A DNA stretch of 64,000 nt. It comes from Lactobacillus colini (GTDB lineage: Bacteria > Bacillota > Bacilli > Lactobacillales > Lactobacillaceae). Each line of letters begins with the position of its first letter. Position 1 is the stretch's first letter. The notes beneath the pieces are model-generated. The model ran no database searches. It saw nothing but the letters and a program-made list of their open reading frames with translations, and was not told the origin of the DNA. The DNA lies in assembly GCF_017874575.1 (NCBI RefSeq), contig NZ_JAGGLU010000004.1, positions 110,024-174,023 on the forward strand. Reading direction: 5' to 3'. The position numbers and the translations under genes are program-made. Shown here in pieces: positions 32,912 to 43,107 of this stretch.

Positions 32912-34252
32912 TTAAAGACGCTTAGTTAAGTCGTCATGTAAATCTTCATAACCAGGTTTGTTCAAAAGACCAAACATATTTCTCTTGTAGCTTTCAACAC
33001 CTGGTTGGTTGAATGGATTAATACCATTCAAATAGCCTGAAATACCTACAGCCAATTCGAACCAGTAGATCAAGTAGCCTAAAGTGTGTTCACTTTGGTC
33101 CTTAATATCAACAGTCATAACTGGTACACCACCATCAGTGTGAGCAAGAACTACACCTTCATAAGCACGATCGTTAACATAGTTCATAGTCTTACCTGAT
33201 AAGAAGTTCAATTGATCCAAGTTTTCCTTATCATCTGGAATAGTAATGTCATGAGCTGGATTAGAAACCTTAACAACAGTTTCCATTAAGTTACGACGAC
33301 CTTCTTGGATATATTGACCAAGTGAGTGTAAGTCAGTAGTGAAGTTAGCGCTTGATGGGTAGATACCTTTTTGGTCTTTACCTTCAGATTCACCCATTAA
33401 TTGCTTCCACCATTCACCTAACATTCTTAAGGTTGGTTCGTAGTTTTCAAGGATTTCAGTAGTATAACCCTTACGGTAAAGAATATTTCTAAGAGCAGCA
33501 TATTGGTATGGGTTATCTTCTTGTGCATTAGGATCAGTATAAGCAGCACGAGCATCTGCAGCACCCTTCATCAATTCATCAATATTACCACCTGCAACGG
33601 CAATTGGAAGTAGACCTACAGCAGATAATACTGAGAAACGACCACCAATGTCATCTGGAACAACAAATTCTTCATAACCTTCTGAATCTGCTTCAGTCTT
33701 TAAGGCACCCTTTTGACGGTCAGTAGTTGCGTAAATTCTCTTAGCAGCTTCTTCTTTACCATATTTCTTGATTAATTTCTCTTTCAACACACGGAATGCG
33801 ATTGATGGTTCAGTAGTAGTACCTGATTTAGAAATAACATTGATACTGAAATCTCTGTCGCCGATCCATTCAATCAAGTCATAAAGGTAAGAACCTGAAA
33901 TTGAATTACCACAAAATACTACAGTTGGGTAGTCGCTCTTTACCTTACCGTAAAAAGCACTGTTTAAGAACTCAATTGCTGCTTGAGCACCCAAGTAAGA
34001 TCCACCGATACCAATACCAACTAAGACTTCAGAATCACCTTGGATCTTCTTAGCGGCCTTCTTAATACGAGCAAATTCATCCTTGTCGTAGTTAACTGGT
34101 AAATCAACCCAACCAAGGAAATCGTTACCTGCACCAGTACCTTCACGTAATTCCTTGTTAGCTGCAGTAACCATTGGTTGCATTTCTTTTAGTTCATTTT
34201 CATGAACAAAAGGTTTTAATTTGCTTGCGTCAAAATGTACAACTTCTGTCAT
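32912..34252 (-). CDS. pgi: Glucose-6-phosphate isomerase
   Basis: 446 residues, the short bacterial form. The sugar-phosphate site shows [28 protein letters not shown] and the catalytic-glutamate region [12 protein letters not shown]. It interconverts glucose-6-P and fructose-6-P in glycolysis. It is monocistronic, with codon use fitting a highly expressed gene. Confidence 0.98.
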   Translation of the reverse strand: MTEVVHFDASKLKPFVHENELKEMQPMVTAANKELREGTGAGNDFLGWVDLPVNYDKDEFARIKKAAKKIQGDSEVLVGIGIGGSYLGAQAAIEFLNSAFYGKVKSDYPTVVFCGNSISGSYLYDLIEWIGDRDFSINVISKSGTTTEPSIAFRVLKEKLIKKYGKEEAAKRIYATTDRQKGALKTEADSEGYEEFVVPDDIGGRFSVLSAVGLLPIAVAGGNIDELMKGAADARAAYTDPNAQEDNPYQYAALRNILYRKGYTTEILENYEPTLRMLGEWWKQLMGESEGKDQKGIYPSSANFTTDLHSLGQYIQEGRRNLMETVVKVSNPAHDITIPDDKENLDQLNFLSGKTMNYVNDRAYEGVVLAHTDGGVPVMTVDIKDQSEHTLGYLIYWFELAVGISGYLNGINPFNQPGVESYKRNMFGLLNKPGYEDLHDDLTKRL

Positions 34253-34327
34253 TTTTAAACTTCCTTTTTATCTATATTGTTAATTTTTACACATACATCT
34301 TTATTTTAGCAGAAAAATTATAAAAAA

Positions 34328-34945
34328 CTAGACGAATTGCTTATGATAATGCAAAATAACTCGATATAGTATATAGCCTACTATAGTTCCGCACACATTA
34401 AATGAAACATCATCAATGTCGCTCACACCAGTCATTAAAATAAATTGCAAAGCTTCAATCCCTATGGAGGTAAACATCCCTAAAAAAGTTACCTTCCAAA
34501 AACAATATCTTTTCCTTAAAATAATCGGCATCAATAATCCATATGGTACAAACCAAGCAATATTGCCAAAAGAATTATAGAAAAAATCTAGCTTGCTAGC
34601 ACCATGTACCAGCTTAAATGTTTCTTTCATAAAAATTAAGTTAACATCAGATAAATTGCGATGGAAATTAAATGTAAGTTGCCATGGGAAGTAGGTGTCC
34701 CTAAATGTTGTTAACATCAATAACAAGATAAAATAAAAAGTAAACAGCCAAACTGCAACTTCCGAACGGATACTTCTCCTTCTCCTAACCGTCAATAACC
34801 ACAATAGACGTAACACTACAAATATCAAAAAATAAAACAAAGTCTTGTCTAGACTATAAAAGATCAATTTAATTAAAGCAAAGTGATTAATTCTTCCTGC
34901 TAAAGCATGGGTAATCATATCGTATAAAGGTTGTAAAAATAACAT
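34328..34945 (-). CDS. VanZ-like membrane protein
   Basis: 205 residues with about five hydrophobic segments and the VanZ-family pattern: LTTFRDTYFPWQ early, GNIAWFVPYGLLMP in the middle, and SIGIEALQFILMTGVSDIDDVSFNVCGTIVG near the end. VanZ homologues can give low-level teicoplanin resistance, but the chromosomal role is unknown. I chose the ATG at 34943-34945 because AAAGGA lies seven bases upstream; an ATG two codons earlier is too close. It is divergent from the LTA synthase-like gene. Confidence 0.82.
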   Translation of the reverse strand: MLFLQPLYDMITHALAGRINHFALIKLIFYSLDKTLFYFLIFVVLRLLWLLTVRRRRSIRSEVAVWLFTFYFILLLMLTTFRDTYFPWQLTFNFHRNLSDVNLIFMKETFKLVHGASKLDFFYNSFGNIAWFVPYGLLMPIILRKRYCFWKVTFLGMFTSIGIEALQFILMTGVSDIDDVSFNVCGTIVGYILYRVILHYHKQFV

Positions 34946-35053
34946 AGGCATATCCTTTTATTTTTTTGGTTAATTATACCGTAAATCGACCGAGAATTTT
35001 CTACAAGTATTTCATTAAAAATATTACAAAAGTTTCAAACTTACTAAAAAAAT

Positions 35054-35082
35054 TTGTTGTTTCATCAAAAGACCAGTAAAAT
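35054..35082 (+). promoter_or_regulatory. Promoter of the LTA synthase-like gene
   Basis: TTGTTG, 17-base spacer, TAAAAT, about 30 bases upstream of the GTG start. Confidence 0.6.
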
Positions 35083-35111
35083 TGTGAATATATATAAAGG
35101 AGTCTATTAAG

Positions 35112-37277
35112 GTGAACAAATTTAAAATTCAGTTTTGGCAAACAAGAATCGGATTTTTCACATTATTGAATCTATGCTTTTGGCTAAAGTATATGTTTGT
35201 CGTATATTTTGATTTTAAGCTAAGTTTAACTGATCCTTATCAGCAATTTATAGTTTGGCTTACTCCCTTGGGTACATCAATTATTCTGTTGAGTTTAGGT
35301 TTATACATATCTAAACCAATCTTATCCTACATTAGCCTACTAATTATCGACAGTTTAAATACGATTTGGCTGTTTGCTAATGTAATCTACTACCGTCAAT
35401 TTTCAGACTTTTTAACTGCTAAGACCATCCAAAACGCAGGCAAAGTCTCCCAAGGCCTAGGCAAAAGTACTGTTGCACTCTTAAATCCTTCAGATATTAT
35501 CATTTGGATAGATTTAATTGTTATTATTATTCTGCTATGTTTAAAAATCATCAAGCTTGATTCACGCCGTTATGGCCTGACAAGACCCTTTGCAGTGACA
35601 TCATTTGGGGTCTTTATGCTTAGCTTAAATATGATGCTGGCTGAAACATCTAGACCACGCTTACTACGTAATACGTTTGATCGTTCTTATGTCGTTAAAT
35701 ATCTTGGACTAGATACTTATAGTGTCTACGATGTTGTCAAAAGTGCGCAATCTAACCAAGTGAAAAAAGACGCTACCTCTGACGATATTAGCAATATTCT
35801 AAGCTTTACCCAGTATAACTATACTCCAGCATCTAATGTCTATTTTGGTAAGGCAAAGAATAAAAATGTCATTATTATCCACTTAGAAAGCTTCCAACAA
35901 TTCATAATTGGTTTAAAAGTTAACGGTCAGGAAGTAACTCCATTTTTGAACTCTCTTTATAAGAATAAAAATACCCTGAGCTTCAGCAATTTTTACCATC
36001 AAGTTGGACTTGGTCGAACATCTGATGCAGAAAACTTACTTGAAACTGGTACTTTTGGTATTTCAGATGGTTCGCTATTTTCTTCTTTAGGCTCAGAGAA
36101 TACCTTCCAAGCTGCTCCGCAAATTCTCCGCCAAAAAGGTTATACTTCGGCTGTCTTTCACGGTAATATTGGAACTTTTTGGAACCGAAATGAAGTCTAT
36201 AAGAACCTAGGTTATAACTACTTCTTTGATGCTAGTTATTTTTCTCAAAATAAAGAAGATAAAATTGGTTACGGACTAAAAGACAAGCTCTTATTTGCTG
36301 AAAGTGCTAAATATCTAGAGCGGATGCAGCAGCCCTTCTATACTAAATTTATTACTGTTACTAATCATATTCCATTTGACATGGATAATATTGATAAAGA
36401 TAACTTTAAAACCGCTAAAACCAGCGACCAAACCGTAAATAATTACTTGGAAACTGCACACTATTTAGATGAATCTGTTCGTGAATTCTTCAACTACCTT
36501 AAAAAGACCGGCTTATACAAAAACTCAATGATTGTTCTCTACGGCGATCATTATGGCCTATCAGACAGCGAATATACTGCTCTAGCGCCATTATTAGGAC
36601 GTAGTGCTAGTTCTTGGAGTGAGTATGATACTATTCAAGAACAAAAAGTTCCTTTCATGATCCACATGGCTGGACTTAAAGGCGGTATTAACAATGAATT
36701 GGGTGGCGAAATTGATGTCTTGCCAACCTTGCTCCACTTACTTGGTGTAAATACTAAGAATTACATCCAATTCGGTAGTGATTTATTATCACCTCAGCAC
36801 CGACAAGTCGTAATCTTTCGTAACGGAACAATCGTCACCCCTGACTACATTATCGTTGGTGGTAAAGGAACCAAGGGGACCGTCTATAATAATCGCAATG
36901 GTCAGAGAATAACTAAGTTTACCCCTAAACAAAAAGAAAAAATCAATAAGTTAGCAAAATTCGGCTATGAAACTCTTCATGACTCTGACTTATTAAATAA
37001 TAAAAACTTGCTACGTTTCTACACGCCAAAGGGCTTTATTCCAAGTTCTCCAAGTCAGTTTGACTATAAGACAAATTATTCTCAAATGCTTGAAATTCAA
37101 AAAGAATTAGGTCCAGCTTCGACATCACTTTATTCGCAAAAGCACGGTTCAACTACTAATCTATATTCAACTAATGCTCCTGAAATTAATCGTGATGAGA
37201 TAAATAAGGTCCCTGCTAGCGTATTAAATGAATTACAAGAAAGTAAACAATCTAAAGCATCATCTAAAACAAAATAA
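35112..37277 (+). CDS. Lipoteichoic acid synthase family sulfatase (LtaS-like)
   Basis: 721 residues. Five N-terminal membrane helices (to about residue 180) are followed by an extracellular sulfatase-fold domain. The metal-binding glutamate is in IIHLESFQQF (E259) and the nucleophilic threonine in GLGRTSDAENL (T303); later metal ligands include YGDHYG. Such enzymes polymerise glycerol phosphate from phosphatidylglycerol onto a glycolipid anchor. The GTG start follows AAAGGAG at normal spacing. The lysine/serine-rich C-terminal tail (about 660-721) is longer than in S. aureus LtaS. A primer synthase of the LtaP type is an alternative. Confidence 0.88.
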   Translation: MNKFKIQFWQTRIGFFTLLNLCFWLKYMFVVYFDFKLSLTDPYQQFIVWLTPLGTSIILLSLGLYISKPILSYISLLIIDSLNTIWLFANVIYYRQFSDFLTAKTIQNAGKVSQGLGKSTVALLNPSDIIIWIDLIVIIILLCLKIIKLDSRRYGLTRPFAVTSFGVFMLSLNMMLAETSRPRLLRNTFDRSYVVKYLGLDTYSVYDVVKSAQSNQVKKDATSDDISNILSFTQYNYTPASNVYFGKAKNKNVIIIHLESFQQFIIGLKVNGQEVTPFLNSLYKNKNTLSFSNFYHQVGLGRTSDAENLLETGTFGISDGSLFSSLGSENTFQAAPQILRQKGYTSAVFHGNIGTFWNRNEVYKNLGYNYFFDASYFSQNKEDKIGYGLKDKLLFAESAKYLERMQQPFYTKFITVTNHIPFDMDNIDKDNFKTAKTSDQTVNNYLETAHYLDESVREFFNYLKKTGLYKNSMIVLYGDHYGLSDSEYTALAPLLGRSASSWSEYDTIQEQKVPFMIHMAGLKGGINNELGGEIDVLPTLLHLLGVNTKNYIQFGSDLLSPQHRQVVIFRNGTIVTPDYIIVGGKGTKGTVYNNRNGQRITKFTPKQKEKINKLAKFGYETLHDSDLLNNKNLLRFYTPKGFIPSSPSQFDYKTNYSQMLEIQKELGPASTSLYSQKHGSTTNLYSTNAPEINRDEINKVPASVLNELQESKQSKASSKTK

Positions 37278-37285
37278 CCTTACAT

Positions 37286-37319
37286 AAATAGGCTAGGATC
37301 AAATCCTAGCCTATTATTT
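37286..37319. terminator. Bidirectional terminator between LTA synthase and histidine kinase
   Basis: AATAGGCTAGGAT...ATCCTAGCCTATT with T-rich flanks, between convergent genes. Confidence 0.88.
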
Positions 37320-38755
37320 TATTTTTGATATTTTTCATAACCTTCGTCATATAGGGTAACGGTAAATGTCGAACCTAAATTAGGCTGTGAATCAACTTCA
37401 ATCTTGCCACCATGTTGCTTAATTAAAGACGACACAATTGCTAGGCCCAAGCCTGATTCGCCACTACCTAGCTTTGCTCTAGAAGCATCAGCCTTATAAA
37501 AACGATCAAAAATAAACCTCTTTTGTTCTTCATTCATCCCAATTCCAGTATCTCTTACACTAAATTGGGTTCCATGTTCTATTCTGTGGCCACTAATCGT
37601 AATCGTGCCATTTTTAGTAAATTGTAAGGCATTTTGAACCAAGTTAACCATAATCTGGGTAAAGCGATCACGGTCAGCATAGACTTCGATCTTTTCTGGA
37701 CAATGCAGAACTAAACTGTCATTTTCTTGTTCTGACTTATTTTTCATTTGGGTGAGCAGGTTACTAAGAACAATAAAAGCATTAAACTTTGTCTTTAACA
37801 AGGTTAGTTTATTACTGCGAATCTTTTCATAATCTAGATTTTCGTTAACTAATCTTATTAAGCGTCTAGTTTCACTCTGCATCAGGGCTATCGACTTAGG
37901 CTTATCCGCTTCTGAAATTGCATTATACTGCAGGCCCTCCAAGATACCGTTAATAGTTGTTAATGGCGTCCTCATTTCGTGGGCTGCATCAGCCATGAAT
38001 TGATCTCGGCGTTGTTCTTGAGCCTTAATTTCTTCGTGTGATTGTTTTAATGCACTAACCATAAGATTAAAATCATGAGCTAAGTCATCTATTTCATCGG
38101 TTTCACCATGATTCAAATGAACATTAAAATTGCCCTGTGCAATCTTCTTAGTCGCCTTAGAAAGACGCTTAACTCGATTAGAAATGAAGTATGAGAGAAT
38201 AAAGCTTAAAACTAATCCCACCATTAACGTAATTAATAAGGCAGTTACTAAGTTGCGCTTCTCGCGTTTAATCGTTTCTTCTACGTTCTGGACCCTAGAA
38301 CCAATCCAGAGAATTCCAATGAACTTGCCATTTTGACGCCAAGGATAGAGAATGCTCGTATAAGCATCTCGATTGGAAAAAGACACCCTGCTATCTTCAT
38401 GATCATTCTTGATCTTGATAACCTTGCCACGCTTTAAGCTCTGAATAATACTTTTAGGAATACTCAACTTAGCTGGCGTTTCTGGATATACTTGCTCGCT
38501 CTTATTGTTAAAGATCCGCAAGCTCATATCCTCTCCTTGCATGACAACTTGCATCTTACTTAAAAAATCATGATTCAACCCCTGCTCATCTTCTAATGCT
38601 AAGCTTTCTAGTGAACGTGCATATCCTTCTAGACGCTGGTAACTCTGTTCATAAGCTTGGTTAGTAGCAAAATTTAATGCTGAATAACCAATAATTGCAA
38701 TACTCGTTACAATTATTAGCAAAAATGCAAGCATCTGTTGATAAAACAGCTTCAT
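37319..38755 (-). CDS. Sensor histidine kinase
   Basis: 478 residues. TM1 (about 8-26), extracellular sensor (about 30-170), TM2 (about 170-192), HAMP (about 192-245), HisKA with the phosphorylated histidine in DAAHEMRTPLTT, and HATPase_c with N, G1 (VRDTGIGM) and G2 (GESGLGLAIV) boxes. It is two bases from the cognate response regulator. The signal is not evident. The architecture resembles YycG-unrelated CiaH/ResE-type kinases. Confidence 0.93.
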   Translation of the reverse strand: MKLFYQQMLAFLLIIVTSIAIIGYSALNFATNQAYEQSYQRLEGYARSLESLALEDEQGLNHDFLSKMQVVMQGEDMSLRIFNNKSEQVYPETPAKLSIPKSIIQSLKRGKVIKIKNDHEDSRVSFSNRDAYTSILYPWRQNGKFIGILWIGSRVQNVEETIKREKRNLVTALLITLMVGLVLSFILSYFISNRVKRLSKATKKIAQGNFNVHLNHGETDEIDDLAHDFNLMVSALKQSHEEIKAQEQRRDQFMADAAHEMRTPLTTINGILEGLQYNAISEADKPKSIALMQSETRRLIRLVNENLDYEKIRSNKLTLLKTKFNAFIVLSNLLTQMKNKSEQENDSLVLHCPEKIEVYADRDRFTQIMVNLVQNALQFTKNGTITISGHRIEHGTQFSVRDTGIGMNEEQKRFIFDRFYKADASRAKLGSGESGLGLAIVSSLIKQHGGKIEVDSQPNLGSTFTVTLYDEGYEKYQK

Positions 38756-38757
38756 TT

Positions 38758-39456
38758 TTAAACCTCAGAATCGTCAAATTTATAACCTACTCCCCAAACA
38801 GTTTGAATGACTTGCGGTCCGACTTGCTCTAATTTTTGACGAAGCTTTTTAATGTGGGCATCGACAGTTCGTTCTTCACCATAAAATTCATATCCCCAAA
38901 CAAGTTCTAATAATTTATCCCGTGAAAAAACTTGCTTCGGTTTTTGAGCCATTGTTAATAAGAGATCAAATTCTTTAGGCGTTATTCCCTCTACCTTCTG
39001 GTCATTTAGTAATACTTCACGCCGATCTTTGGAAATCTTGAGGTGCTTAGTCACCACATCGAAATGCATGTGATTATCAACTTTATCAAGATGAGTTCTG
39101 CGATATAAGGCCTTAATTCTGGCAATCAAAGCCAAGGGACTAAAAGGCTTAGTCACATATTCATCTGCACCAATACCCAAGCCTAAAATTTGATCAGATT
39201 CAGAATCACGAGCAGTCAAAATAATTATTGGTATCTTCTGCGATACTTCTCTAATTTCTTGAGCAACTTCCATCCCATCTTTTTTTGGTAAGTTTAAATC
39301 TAAAGTTATGATGTCATACTCACTTTGCTTTTGTTTAAACATCTCAACAGCAGCTACACCATCAAGAGCAACATCGACTTGCCAATCTTCCTTAGCGAAG
39401 AAGAGTTTCATCATTTCAGCAACTGAATTATCATCTTCTACCATTAAAATATTCAT
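38758..39456 (-). CDS. OmpR-family response regulator
   Basis: 232 residues: receiver domain with phosphorylation aspartate in TLDLNLPKKD (D53) and a winged-helix DNA-binding domain (about 130-230, RTVDAHIKKLRQKLE; VWGVGYKF). It pairs with the downstream kinase. Its ATG overlaps the stop of the preceding SdpI-like gene by one base (TAATG). Confidence 0.95.
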   Translation of the reverse strand: MNILMVEDDNSVAEMMKLFFAKEDWQVDVALDGVAAVEMFKQKQSEYDIITLDLNLPKKDGMEVAQEIREVSQKIPIIILTARDSESDQILGLGIGADEYVTKPFSPLALIARIKALYRRTHLDKVDNHMHFDVVTKHLKISKDRREVLLNDQKVEGITPKEFDLLLTMAQKPKQVFSRDKLLELVWGYEFYGEERTVDAHIKKLRQKLEQVGPQVIQTVWGVGYKFDDSEV

Positions 39457-39851
39457 TATCTTTTATCCCTAAATCCTTTTACTTTTGTGTGTTTTATCTT
39501 ATCCGGTTCTACATAATCATGCGGCAATTCATGACGTTTCCTTAAAAAGGTCTGTAGCTTCTTTTCAGTTAAGATTATCGGCGCCAGGATAAAGAAATAA
39601 AAGGTAAGCAGCCATAAAATAAAAAACTTGTCCCAATTCAAATAGTGAATTAGTGTACCTATTGCCATTTGGATTGCTCCGAATATTACCAAATATTTCC
39701 TTGATACACGTTGTGCATAGGCAAAGCTGGCCTTATTCACAGCTGCTAAATATGACAAATAACCATACATCCGATTAGGAACGCTAGCTGGATGCAAAAA
39801 CCAAATGACCCCCACAGCAAACATTATCGCACCACAAGCTACATAGATCAT
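39456..39851 (-). CDS. SdpI-like membrane protein
   Basis: 131 residues with three or four hydrophobic segments. The stretch NRMYGYLSYLAAVNKASFAYAQ after TM1 resembles the SdpI family signature (N-x3-GYR...W..A). SdpI in B. subtilis is both an immunity protein against a toxic peptide and a signal-transduction partner. Here it heads a three-gene unit with a two-component system, to which it is coupled by TAATG. A sensory or immunity partner role is inference. Confidence 0.6.
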   Translation of the reverse strand: MIYVACGAIMFAVGVIWFLHPASVPNRMYGYLSYLAAVNKASFAYAQRVSRKYLVIFGAIQMAIGTLIHYLNWDKFFILWLLTFYFFILAPIILTEKKLQTFLRKRHELPHDYVEPDKIKHTKVKGFRDKR

Positions 39852-39876
39852 TTGGTTTTCACTCTCTTTCTAAAAA

Positions 39877-40845
39877 TTATTCCTTACCTGGAGCTGATAT
39901 AACTAACCTTAAGTTATCACCGCTAAAACTAAAATTCTTCATCTCATTAGTGATAATAAAGTTACTACCTAACTTAATATTATAATCTTTATTATCTACC
40001 TTGAAGCTACCATTTCCCTTAATTACAGAAACTAGCATGTAAGGATGATTATCTAACTCCCAGTTAAATGTACCATTTACATCAATTTGCCACAAGTAGA
40101 AATGAGGAGATACCGGTGGCTTAGCTAAAGTAGTAATCAGCGCACCGGTAACTTCTTGTTTAGTAATATCTAGCTTAGGATCTGTTGATGGAACTCTTAT
40201 AGTATCAAGCGATTGCTTAATATGCAAATCCCGTTTTTGACCAGTTTTTTGGTCGATGCGATCCCAATCATATAGGCGGTAAGTTACGTCACTTGACTGT
40301 TGCGTTTCAATAACCATAATTCCTTTGGTTAGTGCATGAACAGTACCTGCCGGAACATATAAAAAGTCGCCCTCTTTAACTGGAACATATCGAAATAGCT
40401 TATCCCACTTGCCATTATTGATCCAATCTTCTAATTCTTCTTTACTCTTGGCATTATGACCATAGATCAGCTTAGCATCAGGCTCAGCATGTAAAACGTA
40501 CCAACTCTCAGTCTTACCTGAATCATTCTCATGAATTCGGGCATACTCATCATCTGGGTGGACCTGAACAGATAAATTATCGTTAGCATCTAAGAACTTA
40601 ACTAATAATGGAAATTCCTTAGCAGCTGGATTACCAAATAGTTCCGGATGAGCTTGATAAACTTGTCGCAAGGTTTCACCTTTATAAGGTCCTTGTGTTA
40701 CAGTTGATGCATCATTCTTATAACCAGAAATAACCCAAGCTTCGCCAACTTTCCCTTCAGGGATATCATAGTGCAGTTCAGTATTCAGCTTCCTACCACC
40801 CCAAATCTTGGGTCTAAAATATGGTGTTAAAAAAATAGGTTCCAT
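39877..40845 (-). CDS. manA: Mannose-6-phosphate isomerase, class I
   Basis: 322 residues, a cupin-type zinc enzyme interconverting mannose-6-P and fructose-6-P. Zinc ligands are visible in LSVQVHPDDEYA and KTESWYVL, and a later histidine in PAGTVHALTKG. The ATG at 40843-40845 follows GAGGTG; three upstream codons overlap that site. Length is typical of Firmicutes class I enzymes. Confidence 0.95.
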   Translation of the reverse strand: MEPIFLTPYFRPKIWGGRKLNTELHYDIPEGKVGEAWVISGYKNDASTVTQGPYKGETLRQVYQAHPELFGNPAAKEFPLLVKFLDANDNLSVQVHPDDEYARIHENDSGKTESWYVLHAEPDAKLIYGHNAKSKEELEDWINNGKWDKLFRYVPVKEGDFLYVPAGTVHALTKGIMVIETQQSSDVTYRLYDWDRIDQKTGQKRDLHIKQSLDTIRVPSTDPKLDITKQEVTGALITTLAKPPVSPHFYLWQIDVNGTFNWELDNHPYMLVSVIKGNGSFKVDNKDYNIKLGSNFIITNEMKNFSFSGDNLRLVISAPGKE

Positions 40846-40920
40846 GTTAATCACCTCATATAAAGTCTATACCTTTCTTACAATTAACATGAAACCACTT
40901 TCAGATATTAAAATCAATCT

Positions 40921-42093
40921 TTATTTAGCCATATTTTGAAAATCGTGAATTGCCTTACTTAATCTAGCCATTGCATCTTCAACCATCGGCTTCGGACAAG
41001 CCAAATTAATTCTTAAAAAGTCATTCCCATTGCCACGATAAACGCTGCCAGCTGAAACGACTAGACCAGTATCTTCTCTAATAAATTGACTAAGCCCAGC
41101 GCTATTATCAGATACTTCACTTATGTCTAACCACATCAAATATGTTGCCCTACCAGCTACTACCTTAACCTCAGGTAAATATTCCTTAATAAAATTAGTC
41201 GCATAGTCAAAGTTATTATTTAAAACCTGCTTCAACTCTTTCAACCAGTTATGCCCCTTGGTATATGCAGCAATACTTGCTGGAATTGCTAACAAATTCG
41301 GCTCGGCTAGTTCTTCACTATTAAGTCCACGATTAACAATTGAGCGCAAATTATCATTTGGGATGATAACTGTCGCCGCATGCAAGGCAGCAACATTAAA
41401 AGTCTTACTTGGTGAGACTAAGCTAATTACATTCGATAATAAATTAGTATCAATAGCAAAGGCAGGTATATAGGAATCACCAAACCTAACTAAATCGCCA
41501 TGGATTTCATCGGAAAGCAAGACTACATGGTACTTTTTACATAAGCTGGCAATCCTTTCGATTTCTGCCTTAGTCCAGACCTTGCCAATTGGATTATGTG
41601 GATTACAAAAAATCATTAATGCAGTTAATGGATCAGCTAATTTTTCTTCTAGATCTTGCCAATCAACGCTATAAGCTTCCCCATCAAAGACTAAGTCGCT
41701 AGATAACACATGACGACCGTTATTCTCAATTGAATTATAAAAGATATTATAAACCGGCTCTTGGACCAATACATTATCGCCCAAATGCGACACTCTTCTA
41801 ACTATTGAAGAAATAGCCGGCACAACTCCAGTTGAAAAAATCATCCAGTCATCCTTGGGCTTAAAGTTATGTTCTTGTTCATACCAACCCGCAACTGCAT
41901 TAAAGTAATCATCTTGCGGCTCTTCATAGCCAAATGCTCCTAGTTGAAGCTTGTCTTGCATTGCCTGAATAATTTCAGGAGCAATCTTAAAGTCCATATC
42001 CGCAATCCACATTGGTAATTCATTATCTTTAATATTCCATTTAACCGAATCGGTGTGGCGACGCGGCGGAATAGTTGTAAAGTCATACTTCAT
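40921..42093 (-). CDS. patB: MalY/PatB family C-S lyase (cystathionine beta-lyase-like aminotransferase)
   Basis: 390 residues, fold type I PLP enzyme. The PLP lysine is in LVSPSKTFNVAAL and the MalY/PatB N-terminal signature RRHTDSVKWN...LPMWIADMDF is present. These enzymes cleave cystathionine or cysteine conjugates, releasing homocysteine or thiols. It follows the DUF3737 gene with no gap. The methionine-recycling genes lie about 2.4 kb away on the same strand, so a role in sulfur amino acid metabolism is plausible. Confidence 0.88.
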   Translation of the reverse strand: MKYDFTTIPPRRHTDSVKWNIKDNELPMWIADMDFKIAPEIIQAMQDKLQLGAFGYEEPQDDYFNAVAGWYEQEHNFKPKDDWMIFSTGVVPAISSIVRRVSHLGDNVLVQEPVYNIFYNSIENNGRHVLSSDLVFDGEAYSVDWQDLEEKLADPLTALMIFCNPHNPIGKVWTKAEIERIASLCKKYHVVLLSDEIHGDLVRFGDSYIPAFAIDTNLLSNVISLVSPSKTFNVAALHAATVIIPNDNLRSIVNRGLNSEELAEPNLLAIPASIAAYTKGHNWLKELKQVLNNNFDYATNFIKEYLPEVKVVAGRATYLMWLDISEVSDNSAGLSQFIREDTGLVVSAGSVYRGNGNDFLRINLACPKPMVEDAMARLSKAIHDFQNMAK

Positions 42094-42987
42094 TTATTTT
42101 GCCTCTTGATTAGTATCAGAATGATCAATTCTCTCAAACACTGGTAAATCTGAAATTATCTGAGTTGCTTGAGGATCTACCTTTTCAGGGTCGATAATTA
42201 TGGTCTTAATTCGATGAGCATGAATCTTACCAGAAATTGGATTCTTAATTGAATCAACTTCATTAGTAATTTCTGCCTTAATCTTAGAACATTTTTCAAA
42301 GGCAAGTCCAGTATGAAGCAGTTGACAATTTTCTAATTTTAAATCATTGATATAACATAAGCCCTGGTCGCTTTTGATGCTGCAATTAATAAATTCAATA
42401 TGATTAGTATTCCAAGCTAGATATTCACCATCCAAGCTACAATTGACTAACTTAACATTTTCACAATTCCAAAAAGCATCTTTTGAAACAAAGTGACAAT
42501 TATGGCATTCAATATTATTAGCTCCATCAAAGACGTAATTACCAATAATATCTACATTCTCTAAATAAATATCTGAACTATCTTTACCAAAATAGTCGCC
42601 GTTAACTTGTGAGTTAGTAATCTTAATTTGGTTACAAGACCACATAGTTTCTTCAGCATTAGAGAAGAATACATGATCTAATTCAATCTTACTACATCTC
42701 CGAAACAGCTTCGGTGCTTGCAAGTTACTGTTCTTGATACTAATGTCATTTGTATACCAGATGCCACTACGAGACATAGTTTCAAAAGTACTGTTAACAA
42801 CATTGATCTGATTGCTGTACCATAGCGGATACTTATAAGTAAAAATTGTATTCTTAATGTCCAAGCCACTTGTTTCTTTTAAAGGAGATTCACCATAACC
42901 AAAAGTTATACTATCTAAAACCGCATCCTCAATTCCATAAAGAGATCGTTCGCCTTCAAAATATTTATCTCTAATAACTTTTCTCAT
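42094..42987 (-). CDS. DUF3737 family right-handed beta-helix protein
   Basis: 297 residues with repeated short strands of the form 'I.N..F / LENC.L / IEFINCSI', spaced about 20 residues apart, as in parallel beta-helix proteins. It matches DUF3737, common in lactobacilli and of unknown function. No signal peptide is visible, so it is probably cytoplasmic. It abuts patB, implying co-expression. Confidence 0.8.
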   Translation of the reverse strand: MRKVIRDKYFEGERSLYGIEDAVLDSITFGYGESPLKETSGLDIKNTIFTYKYPLWYSNQINVVNSTFETMSRSGIWYTNDISIKNSNLQAPKLFRRCSKIELDHVFFSNAEETMWSCNQIKITNSQVNGDYFGKDSSDIYLENVDIIGNYVFDGANNIECHNCHFVSKDAFWNCENVKLVNCSLDGEYLAWNTNHIEFINCSIKSDQGLCYINDLKLENCQLLHTGLAFEKCSKIKAEITNEVDSIKNPISGKIHAHRIKTIIIDPEKVDPQATQIISDLPVFERIDHSDTNQEAK

Positions 42988-43107
42988 TTTAAGCTTCCTT
43001 ATCTTAAAAAATATAATAATTTTGCTATCATAGATATTTTTAAATAACTAGGCAAACAAGTCTAATACTTAATCTTTATGTTCTACTATAGAAAAAATGC
43101 ATAATTC

